Positions 57,642 through 64,000 of a stretch of 64,000 bases of DNA are shown here, in pieces; position 1 is the stretch's first letter, and each line of letters begins with the position of its first letter. The notes under the pieces were generated by a model. The model saw only the letters and a program-made list of their open reading frames with translations, was not told where the DNA came from and searched no databases. The translations under genes and the position numbers were made by a program. Source of the DNA: Paractinoplanes durhamensis (lineage in GTDB: Bacteria; Actinomycetota; Actinomycetes; Mycobacteriales; Micromonosporaceae); the NCBI RefSeq assembly GCF_016862175.1, contig NZ_BOML01000041.1, positions 1-64,000 of the forward strand, given 5' to 3'.

Positions 57642-58259
57642 GTGACTGACCCCGCGCCCGCCCGCCTGGTCGTCCTCGTCTCCGGATCGGGCAGCAATCT
57701 GCAGGCTCTGCTCGACGCCGCCGCCGACCCCGCCTATGGCGCGCAGGTCGTCGGGGTGGGCGCCGACCGCGACGGCATCGCCGGTCTCGACCGGGCGGCC
57801 GCCGCCGGTGTGCCCACCTTCGTCGACTCGCTGAAGGCCTACGAGACGCGCGACGACTGGGACGCGGCCCTCACCGCCCACGTCGCCGAGCACAAGCCCG
57901 ACCTGGTCGTCTCGGCCGGCTTCCTCAAGCTGGTCGGGCCGGCCTTCCTGGCCGCGTTCGGCGATCGCTACATCAACACGCACAACGCGTTGTTGCCGTC
58001 GTTCCCGGGCATCCACGGCCCGCGGGACGCGCTCGCCTACGGCGTGAAGGTCGCCGGCGCGACACTCTTCTTCGTGGACGCCGGCGTCGACACCGGCCCG
58101 ATCATCGCCCAGGTCAGCGTCCCCGTGCTCGACGACGACACGGAGGAGACGCTCACCGAGCGGATCAAGGTGGCCGAGCGCGCCCAACTGGTCGACCACG
58201 TCGGCCGGCTCGTCCGCGAGGGCTGGACCATCGAGAACAGGAAGGTACGTATCCCGTGA
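57642..58259 (+). CDS. purN: Phosphoribosylglycinamide formyltransferase
   Basis: Third step of purine synthesis: transfers a formyl group from 10-formyl-tetrahydrofolate to GAR. 205 residues with LVSGSGSNLQALLDAA at the N-terminus and the catalytic Asn-His-Asp set in INTHNALLPSFPGIHG and DAGVDTGPIIAQ. Overlaps purH by four bases (GTGA). folD downstream makes the folate donor. Confidence 0.97.
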   Translation: MTDPAPARLVVLVSGSGSNLQALLDAAADPAYGAQVVGVGADRDGIAGLDRAAAAGVPTFVDSLKAYETRDDWDAALTAHVAEHKPDLVVSAGFLKLVGPAFLAAFGDRYINTHNALLPSFPGIHGPRDALAYGVKVAGATLFFVDAGVDTGPIIAQVSVPVLDDDTEETLTERIKVAERAQLVDHVGRLVREGWTIENRKVRIP

Positions 58260-59812
58260 GTGCAGACGGCCGCCGCCCTCTTCGCAGGGCGCTGCTCAGC
58301 GTGTATGACAAGACCGGCCTCGTCGACCTTGCCCAGGCGCTGCACGCGGCCGGGGTCCAGATCGTCTCGACCGGCTCGACCGCCGCCACGATCGAGAAAT
58401 CCGGCGTGCCGGTGACCAAGGTCGAGGAGCTGACCGGCTTCCCCGAGTGCCTGGACGGCCGGGTCAAGACGCTGCACCCGCGGGTGCACGCTGGCCTGCT
58501 CGCCGACCGCCGCCTCCAAACCCATGAACAGCAGCTGGCCGAGCTCGAGATCGAGCCGTTCGACCTGCTGGTGAGCAACCTCTACCCGTTCACCCAGACG
58601 GTGGCGTCGGGCGCGAGCGTGGACGAGTGCGTCGAGCAGATCGACATCGGCGGCCCGGCGATGGTCCGCGCGGCCGCGAAGAACCACCCCTCGGTCGCGG
58701 TGGTCACGTCGGTCGAGGCGTACCCCCTGATCGTGACCGCTCTCGCCGAGGGCGGTTTCTCGCTGCAGCAGCGCAAGCACCTCGCGGCTCGCGCTTTCGC
58801 GGACATCGCGGAGTACGACGTGGCCGTCGCCAACTGGTGCGCGACCACCCTGGACCCGCAGGAGTGGCCGGAGTTCACCGGGCTGGCGCTCCAGCGCGAG
58901 GCCACCCTGCGCTACGGCGAGAACCCGCACCAGCAGGCCGCTCTCTACGTCGACCCGAACGCGCCGGCCGGGCTGGCCCAGGCGCAGCAGTTGCACGGCA
59001 AGGAGATGTCGTACAACAACTACGTCGACGCGGACGCGGCCTGGCGCAGCGCCAACGACTTCACCGACCCGTGCGTGGCGATCATCAAGCACGCCAACCC
59101 GTGCGGCATCGCGGTCGGCGCCGACGTGGCCGAGGCGCACCGCAAGGCGCACGCCTGCGACCCGGTGTCCGCGTTCGGCGGCGTGATCGCGGTCAACCGC
59201 GAGGTGAGCCTGGAGCTCGCCGAGCAGCTCGGCGAGATATTCACCGAGGTGATCGTGGCGCCGTCCTTCGCGACCGAGGCGCTCGAGGTGCTGCGCGCGA
59301 AGAAGAACCTGCGCGTGCTGGTCGCGCCGGCCTGGAACCCGCCGCCCGCCGAGATCAAGCAGGTCGGCGGCGGTGTGCTGGTGCAGCTGGCGGACCGGAT
59401 CGACGCCCCCGGCGACGACCCGGCCGGCTGGACCCTGGCCACCGGTGCGGCCGCCTCCCCGGAGATCCTGGCCGACCTGGCGTTCGCCTGGCGGGCGATC
59501 CGCAGCGTGAAGAGCAACGCGATCCTGCTGGCCCACGAGGGCGCCACGGTCGGCGTCGGGATGGGCCAGGTCAACCGGGTCGACTCGGCGCGGCTCGCGG
59601 TCGAGCGGGCCGGCACCGACCGGGCCAAGGGCAGCGTGGCCGCCTCGGACGCGTTCTTCCCGTTCCCGGACGGGCTCGAGGTGCTGATCGCGGCCGGGAT
59701 CACGGCGGTGGTGCAGCCGGGCGGTTCGATCCGGGACAACCTGGTGATCGAGGCGGCCGAGAAGGCCGGACTGACCGTCTACCTGACCGGTACCCGGCAC
59801 TTCTACCACTGA
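58256..59812 (+). CDS. purH: Bifunctional AICAR transformylase/IMP cyclohydrolase
   Basis: Last two steps of IMP synthesis. 518 residues: an N-terminal cyclohydrolase domain (SVYDKTGLVDLAQAL, LTGFPECLDGRVKTLHP), then the transformylase domain with the KHANPCG motif, the GENPHQQAALYV segment and QPGGSIRDN near the end. Overlaps purN by four bases. Confidence 0.98.
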   Translation: MSADGRRPLRRALLSVYDKTGLVDLAQALHAAGVQIVSTGSTAATIEKSGVPVTKVEELTGFPECLDGRVKTLHPRVHAGLLADRRLQTHEQQLAELEIEPFDLLVSNLYPFTQTVASGASVDECVEQIDIGGPAMVRAAAKNHPSVAVVTSVEAYPLIVTALAEGGFSLQQRKHLAARAFADIAEYDVAVANWCATTLDPQEWPEFTGLALQREATLRYGENPHQQAALYVDPNAPAGLAQAQQLHGKEMSYNNYVDADAAWRSANDFTDPCVAIIKHANPCGIAVGADVAEAHRKAHACDPVSAFGGVIAVNREVSLELAEQLGEIFTEVIVAPSFATEALEVLRAKKNLRVLVAPAWNPPPAEIKQVGGGVLVQLADRIDAPGDDPAGWTLATGAAASPEILADLAFAWRAIRSVKSNAILLAHEGATVGVGMGQVNRVDSARLAVERAGTDRAKGSVAASDAFFPFPDGLEVLIAAGITAVVQPGGSIRDNLVIEAAEKAGLTVYLTGTRHFYH

Positions 59813-59823
59813 CGGACACGCCG

Positions 59824-60423
59824 ATGACGGAGCACCTGATCCAGGACCAGACCTACAAGGGCACCGACTGGGCGCTCGAGGAGGTCACCGGTATCCGCTA
59901 CGAGGACTGTGCGTTCCACGACGTCGACTGGTCGGAGGCGCGGCTCACCGGCTGCGTCTTCACCCACTGCACGTTCGGGAACGTCCGGTTCAACGCGGCC
60001 ACCCTGGAACGGGTGGCGATCATGCAGTCGACGCTGCAGCGGTGCTCCTTCTTCGACGCGGCGCTGATCGGCTGCAAGCTGACCGGCACCCAGTTCCTCG
60101 ACTGCGGGCTCCGGCCGCTGACCGTGGACGGCGGCGACTGGGGTTTCGTGTCGCTGCGCGGGCAGAACCTGACCGCGGCCAAGCTCGGCGGCCTACGGTT
60201 GCGGGAGGCGGACCTGATGGGCGCCGACCTCAGCCGGGCCGACCTGCGCGGCGCCGACCTGTCGAACGCGCGGCTCAAGGACGCCGTGCTCAAGGGCACC
60301 GACCTGCGCGGTGCCGACCTCGACGGGGTGGAGCTGCGCGGCGTCGACATCACCGGCGCCAAGATCGACCTGGCTCAGGCGGCGCTGTTCGCGACCGCCT
60401 ACGGGGCCACCGTTTCCGGCTGA
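59824..60423 (+). CDS. Pentapeptide-repeat protein
   Basis: 199 residues dominated by A(D/N)LXX-type pentapeptide repeats, clearest in LREADLMGADLSRADLRGAD and LKGTDLRGADLDGVELRGVD, which fold as a right-handed quadrilateral beta helix. The N-terminal half has irregular repeats with several Cys and Phe (FTHCTFGNVRFNAATLERV). Some relatives (Qnr, MfpA, McbG) protect DNA gyrase, but the fold alone does not show this. It sits 11 bases after purH and 11 before folD, so it is co-transcribed with purine and folate genes. Confidence 0.9.
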   Translation: MTEHLIQDQTYKGTDWALEEVTGIRYEDCAFHDVDWSEARLTGCVFTHCTFGNVRFNAATLERVAIMQSTLQRCSFFDAALIGCKLTGTQFLDCGLRPLTVDGGDWGFVSLRGQNLTAAKLGGLRLREADLMGADLSRADLRGADLSNARLKDAVLKGTDLRGADLDGVELRGVDITGAKIDLAQAALFATAYGATVSG

Positions 60424-60434
60424 AGGGCTCACTT

Positions 60435-61304
60435 GTGACGGCGCGAATCCTGGACGGGAAGGCGGCCGCGGCGGCGGTCAAGGACGACCTGCGGGCCCGC
60501 GTCAAGGCGCTCGGCGAGCGCGGCGTCGTGCCCGGTCTCGGCACCATCCTGGTCGGCGACGATCCGGGCTCGCACGCCTACGTGGAGGGCAAGCACCGGG
60601 ACTGCGCCGAGGTGGGCATCGCCTCGATCCGCCGGGACCTGCCGGCCGACGCCACCCAGGAGCACGTCGAGGCGGCCGTCAAGGAGCTGAACGAGGACGA
60701 CGCCTGCAACGGCTACATCGTTCAGCTGCCGCTGCCGAAACACCTGGACACCGGCCGGATCCTCGAGCTGATCGACCCGGACAAGGACGCCGACGGCCTG
60801 CACCCGGTCAACCTGGGCCGGCTCGTGCTCGGCTTCGACGGGCCGCTGCCGTGCACCCCGCGCGGCATCGTGCACCTGCTGCGCCTCAACGACGTGCCGC
60901 TCAAGGGCGCCGAGGTCACCGTGGTCGGCCGCGGCACCACCGTGGGCCGCCCGCTCGGCCTGCTGCTCACCCGCCGCGCGGAGAACGCGACCGTGACGCT
61001 CTGCCACACCGGCACCCGCGACCTGGCCGCGCACACCCGGCGGGCGGACATCGTGGTGGCCGCGGTCGGCGTACCCGGGCTGATCACCGCGGACATGGTG
61101 AAGCCCGGCGCGACCGTGGTCGACGTCGGCATCACCCGGGTGGTCGGCGAGGACGGCAAGGGCCGCTACACCGGCGACGTCGACCCGTCGGTCCGCGAGG
61201 TCGCCGGGGGTGTTGTTCCGGTTCCGGGCGGCGTCGGGCCGATGACCCGGGCCATGCTGTTGACGAACGTGGTCGAGCGCGCGGAGTGGCTTACCTCGCG
61301 TTAA
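60435..61304 (+). CDS. folD: Methylenetetrahydrofolate dehydrogenase/cyclohydrolase
   Basis: Interconverts 5,10-methylene- and 10-formyl-tetrahydrofolate with NADP; supplies the formyl donor for PurN and PurH. 289 residues with the catalytic Lys in YVEGKHRDCAE, QLPLPKHLD, DKDADGLHPVNLG, the NADP-binding GRGTTVGRPL and the PVPGGVGPMTRAML end motif. GTG start behind GAAGGG. Confidence 0.97.
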   Translation: MTARILDGKAAAAAVKDDLRARVKALGERGVVPGLGTILVGDDPGSHAYVEGKHRDCAEVGIASIRRDLPADATQEHVEAAVKELNEDDACNGYIVQLPLPKHLDTGRILELIDPDKDADGLHPVNLGRLVLGFDGPLPCTPRGIVHLLRLNDVPLKGAEVTVVGRGTTVGRPLGLLLTRRAENATVTLCHTGTRDLAAHTRRADIVVAAVGVPGLITADMVKPGATVVDVGITRVVGEDGKGRYTGDVDPSVREVAGGVVPVPGGVGPMTRAMLLTNVVERAEWLTSR

Positions 61305-61381
61305 GTCGACCGGCAGGAAATACCCCGTTAACCGACTGATACGGTCGCGAAAATCGTCCCGAGACTGGAAGTGGCAGAGCT

Positions 61382-62332
61382 ATGGGCAAGAAGGTAACCG
61401 TCGTAGGTGCCGGTTTCTACGGCTCGACGACTGCGCAGCGCCTGGCCGAGTACGACATCTTCGACACCGTGGTGCTCACCGACATCATCGATGGCAAGCC
61501 GGCCGGACTCGCGCTCGACCTGAACCAGTCCCGGCCGATCGAGGGCTTCGAGACCAAGGTCGTCGGCGTGTCCACCGGCCCGAACGGCGAGGGCTACGAG
61601 GCCATCGAGGGCTCGGACGTCGTCGTGGTCACCGCCGGCCTCCCGCGCAAGCCGGGCATGAGCCGGATGGACCTGCTCGAGGTCAACTCCAAGATCGTGC
61701 GCCAGGTCGCCGAGAACATCGCGAAGTACGCGCCGAACGCCGTCGTCATCGTCGTCTCCAACCCGGTCGACGAGATGACCGCGCTCGCGCAGCTCGCCAC
61801 CCAGTTCCCCAAGAACCGGGTCTTCGGCCAGGCCGGCGTGCTCGACACGGCCCGCTTCACCAACTCGATCGCCGAGACCCTCGCGGTGCCGGTCAAGAGC
61901 GTCAAGGCGCTCACCCTCGGCTCGCACGGCGACACCATGGTGCCGGTGCCGTCCCGCTGCACCGTCGACGGCAAGCCGCTGTCCGACCTGCTCCCGGCCG
62001 AGAAGATCGAGGAGCTCGTCGTCCGCACCCGCAACGGCGGCGCCGAGGTGGTCGCGCTGCTGAAGACCGGTTCGGCCTACTACGCCCCGTCGGCCGCCGC
62101 GGCCCGGATGGCCAAGGCCGTCATCGAGGACTCCGGCGAGGTCCTGCCGGTCTGCGCCTGGGTCGAGGGCGAATACGGCATCTCCGGCGTCTACCTCGGC
62201 GTCGAGGCTCAGGTCGGCCGGGACGGCATCAAGAAGGTCGTCGAGGAGAAGCTCACCGACACCGAGATCGCCGGCCTCAAGGAGGCCGCCGAGGCCGTCC
62301 GCGCCAAGCAGGCGGACGTCGCCAACCTCTGA
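61382..62332 (+). CDS. mdh: Malate dehydrogenase, LDH-like type
   Basis: Oxidises malate to oxaloacetate with NAD. 316 residues with the N-terminal dinucleotide fold VTVVGAGFYGSTTAQRL. The Arg pair in AGLPRKPGMSRMDLL marks malate rather than lactate specificity, and the catalytic His is in LGSHGDTMVP. It belongs to the lactate-dehydrogenase-like MDH branch, not the MDH usual in Streptomyces; that comparison is from family knowledge. Ends at a strong hairpin shared with the convergent MBL-fold gene. Confidence 0.95.
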   Translation: MGKKVTVVGAGFYGSTTAQRLAEYDIFDTVVLTDIIDGKPAGLALDLNQSRPIEGFETKVVGVSTGPNGEGYEAIEGSDVVVVTAGLPRKPGMSRMDLLEVNSKIVRQVAENIAKYAPNAVVIVVSNPVDEMTALAQLATQFPKNRVFGQAGVLDTARFTNSIAETLAVPVKSVKALTLGSHGDTMVPVPSRCTVDGKPLSDLLPAEKIEELVVRTRNGGAEVVALLKTGSAYYAPSAAAARMAKAVIEDSGEVLPVCAWVEGEYGISGVYLGVEAQVGRDGIKKVVEEKLTDTEIAGLKEAAEAVRAKQADVANL

Positions 62333-62347
62333 GCGCGCTGCTTTTTC

Positions 62348-62380
62348 GGAAAGGCCGGGGCCGGTGGCCCCGGCCTTTCC
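62348..62380. terminator. Bidirectional hairpin between mdh and the MBL-fold gene
   Basis: A perfect 15-bp inverted repeat (GGAAAGGCCGGGGCC and its complement) with a 3-base loop. It lies 15 bases after the mdh stop and 9 bases from the convergent gene's stop. Confidence 0.85.
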
Positions 62381-62389
62381 GCTTGTCGG

Positions 62390-63199
62390 TCACCCCAACG
62401 GCAGCTCGCGGAAGGCCGTGCCCAGGTGCGAGATGGCCAGTGTCGTGCCCCGGCCGCCGGCCTCGGCCAGCGCTTTGCGGCGACTCGCGCGGGCCCGCTC
62501 CGGGTCGACGTCGCTCGCATAGGCCAACTCGGGGTGCAGCAGCTGGATCGCGTGCACCAGCAGGTCGCCGGTCACCAGCAGGCTGTCGTCGCCGTCCTCG
62601 ACGAGCACGGTCTGGTGGCCCGGGGTGTGCCCGGGCGTCGAGAGGACCCGGAGGCCGGGGCTCAGGTCGTGGTCGCCGTCGAGCACCTGCAGCCGGCCCT
62701 GGGCCCACAGCGGCTCGATCAGCAGGTCATATTGGCCCGCCTGGTCGCGGTTGGCCCGGTAGGCGTCGAAGTCGGCCTGCTGCACGATCACCCGGGCGTG
62801 GGTGAACGGTGAGTCGCGCGGGACCGCCCAGCCCATGTGGTCGTTGTGCAGGTGGGTCAGCACGATCGCGGAGACCTCTGACGGCGCGATCCCGGCCGCG
62901 GCGAGCTCGTCGGGCAGGTGACCCGGCACCGGGGCCCAATCGGCCGCCAGCGAGCCCTCAGGGCCGATCCCGGCGTCGACCAGGGTGACCGGACCATCGC
63001 CGGCCCGGATCGCGTAGCTCCGGAAACGCAGCCACCACTCCCCGCCGGAGCCGCGCGCGGCCGGATCGAGCGCATCGGCCTCGGCCCACTGTGCGGCGGT
63101 GGCGCCGGGGAAACACTCCTGCCGGGGGTCGGGAAACGGGCCCTCGGCGTCTTGCAGCGCGATGACCGTGAGCCGCCCGACGGTGTGCGTGAATGGCAT
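62390..63199 (-). CDS. MBL-fold metallo-hydrolase
   Basis: 269 residues of the metallo-beta-lactamase fold, quorum-quencher/AttM-like branch. Metal-binding motifs are complete: LTHLHNDHMGW, STPGHTPGHQ, VTGDLLVH and SHLG near the end. No signal peptide, so cytosolic. The substrate (lactone, thioester or other) cannot be told. The start MPFTHTVGRL is chosen because the longer frame upstream runs into the icd gene on the other strand; there is no Shine-Dalgarno, and a weak -10 (CACAAT) lies 7 bases before the ATG. Confidence 0.9.
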   Translation of the reverse strand: MPFTHTVGRLTVIALQDAEGPFPDPRQECFPGATAAQWAEADALDPAARGSGGEWWLRFRSYAIRAGDGPVTLVDAGIGPEGSLAADWAPVPGHLPDELAAAGIAPSEVSAIVLTHLHNDHMGWAVPRDSPFTHARVIVQQADFDAYRANRDQAGQYDLLIEPLWAQGRLQVLDGDHDLSPGLRVLSTPGHTPGHQTVLVEDGDDSLLVTGDLLVHAIQLLHPELAYASDVDPERARASRRKALAEAGGRGTTLAISHLGTAFRELPLG

Positions 63200-63340
63200 G
63201 AGGGAGATTGTGCCGGGCGTGGGGGGTTCCCCGCGTGCCTGTTCTCGGGCCTGTGGATAACCCGCTGACCTGAGGGAAAACGGGCAATAGCGATCTGGAT
63301 AACGCCAGGTCGGGGGCGGTCGACGATCTTCCGCCTCCGG

Positions 63341-63358
63341 GCAGTACGCTCGTACTGC
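63341..63358. promoter_or_regulatory. Palindrome upstream of icd
   Basis: GCAGTAC-GCTC-GTACTGC, 7-bp arms, 35 bases before the icd ATG. It could be an operator or a leader hairpin for icd. Confidence 0.45.
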
Positions 63359-63392
63359 TAAGCATGTGTTTCGGGAGAGGAGCGCCGGCCGA

Positions 63393-64000
63393 TGGCGAAA
63401 ATCAAGGTCACAAACCCGGTCGTGGAGCTCGACGGCGACGAGATGACCCGGATCATCTGGAAGCAGATCCGGGAGCAGCTGATCCTGCCCTATCTCGATG
63501 TCCCCCTCGAGTACTACGACCTGTCGATCCAGTATCGCGACGAGACCGACGACCAGGTGACGATCGACGCGGCCAACGCCATCAAGCGGCACGGCGTCGG
63601 CGTCAAGTGCGCCACCATCACGCCCGACGAGGCGCGGGTGGAGGAGTTCGGCCTGAAGAAGATGTGGCGGTCGCCGAACGGCACGATCCGCAACATCCTC
63701 GGCGGCGTGGTCTTCCGCGAGCCGATCATCATGGAAAACGTACCCAGGCTGGTGCCGGGCTGGACCAAGCCGATCATCATCGGCCGGCACGCCCACGGCG
63801 ACCAGTACAAGGCGACCGACTTCGTCGCTCCGTCGGCCGGCAAGTTCACCATGACCTTCACGCCCGCGGACGGGTCGGCGCCGATGGAGTTCCTGGTCGC
63901 CGACTTCCCGGCCGGCGGTGTCGGCATGGGTATGTACAACTACGACGAGTCGATCCGCGACTTCGCGCGGGCCTCGTTCCGCTACGGCCTGGCGCGCAAC
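63393..64000 (+). CDS. icd: NADP-dependent isocitrate dehydrogenase, N-terminal part, cut by window edge
   Basis: TCA-cycle enzyme, isocitrate to 2-oxoglutarate. About 202 residues are visible and the frame is open at the right edge. VVELDGDEMTRIIWKQIRE, DQVTIDAANAIKRHGVGVKC, WRSPNGTIRNILGG and RLVPGWTKPIIIGRHAHGDQ identify the homodimeric, mitochondrial-like IDH branch (Icd1 type in mycobacteria). The ATG follows a GGGAGAGGAG purine-rich site. Confidence 0.95.

Overview
The window is high-GC DNA with actinomycete gene content. WhiB and BldM developmental regulators, a CIRCE-controlled groES-groEL operon with a His-rich GroEL, GuaB3, PerM between sucD and purN, PspC-type sensor proteins, GTG starts and probable leaderless genes all point to a filamentous actinobacterium. 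Gene order and protein style suggest Micromonosporaceae (Actinoplanes-like); the genus is inference. I count 54 protein-coding genes, two cut by the window edges (an ABC exporter at the left, isocitrate dehydrogenase at the right). I see no rRNA, intact tRNA, CRISPR array or insertion sequence.

Layout. 1-1.75 kb: end of an ABC exporter, a 17-bp tandem repeat and a HEAT-like protein. 1.9-5.9 kb: groES-groEL behind a promoter framed by two CIRCE operators, then a THUMP-like methyltransferase and a YbaK-type tRNA deacylase. 6.2-10.8 kb: a xylose-type sugar ABC operon ending in a ROK regulator. 10.9-15.2 kb: a protein of unknown function coupled to a membrane-anchored M16-like peptidase, then a membrane-anchored sulfite-oxidase-fold protein. 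15.4-20 kb: whiD, bldM, a DUF5319 gene, guaB and guaB3, resembling the whiD-bldM-guaB neighbourhood of Streptomyces. 20-27.5 kb: secreted proteins (M1 peptidase lipoprotein, LCP protein, two subtilases) and guaA. 27.6-32.4 kb: a small PspC protein, two double-Nudix proteins, and pssA and psd facing each other for phosphatidylethanolamine synthesis. 32.5-36.3 kb: an envelope-stress cluster (PspC/LiaF-like protein, PspC histidine kinase, response regulator). 36.5-42.1 kb: a five-gene peptide ABC importer.

42.1-43.8 kb is the one clearly accessory-looking stretch: 73-bp, 24-bp and ~65-bp repeats and a tRNA-Thr fragment around a lone chorismate mutase. 43.8-52.5 kb: a secreted 5'-nucleotidase, a gluzincin-type membrane protein, a membrane NACHT NTPase, pcrA and two M23 peptidases. 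52.9-64 kb is mostly core metabolism: a B12-binding subunit, sucCD, perM, purN-purH, a pentapeptide-repeat protein, folD, mdh, an MBL-fold hydrolase and icd. Purine supply (guaB, guaB3, guaA, purN, purH, folD) and the TCA cycle (sucCD, mdh, icd) are both well represented.

Features most worth a second look: the PspC kinase frame has no canonical start codon but has ATC behind a strong ribosome-binding site; a BldM orthologue has lost most receiver-domain acidic residues and gained a long linker; an 11-codon ORF overlaps both the sugar permease and its regulator; an unknown protein is translationally coupled to an M16 peptidase; Psd carries an extra N-terminal domain; and the repeat-rich island around aroQ is unexplained. 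I found no wholly new multi-gene system that I could defend. The nearest candidates are the unknown-M16 pair, the NACHT gene and the repeat island.
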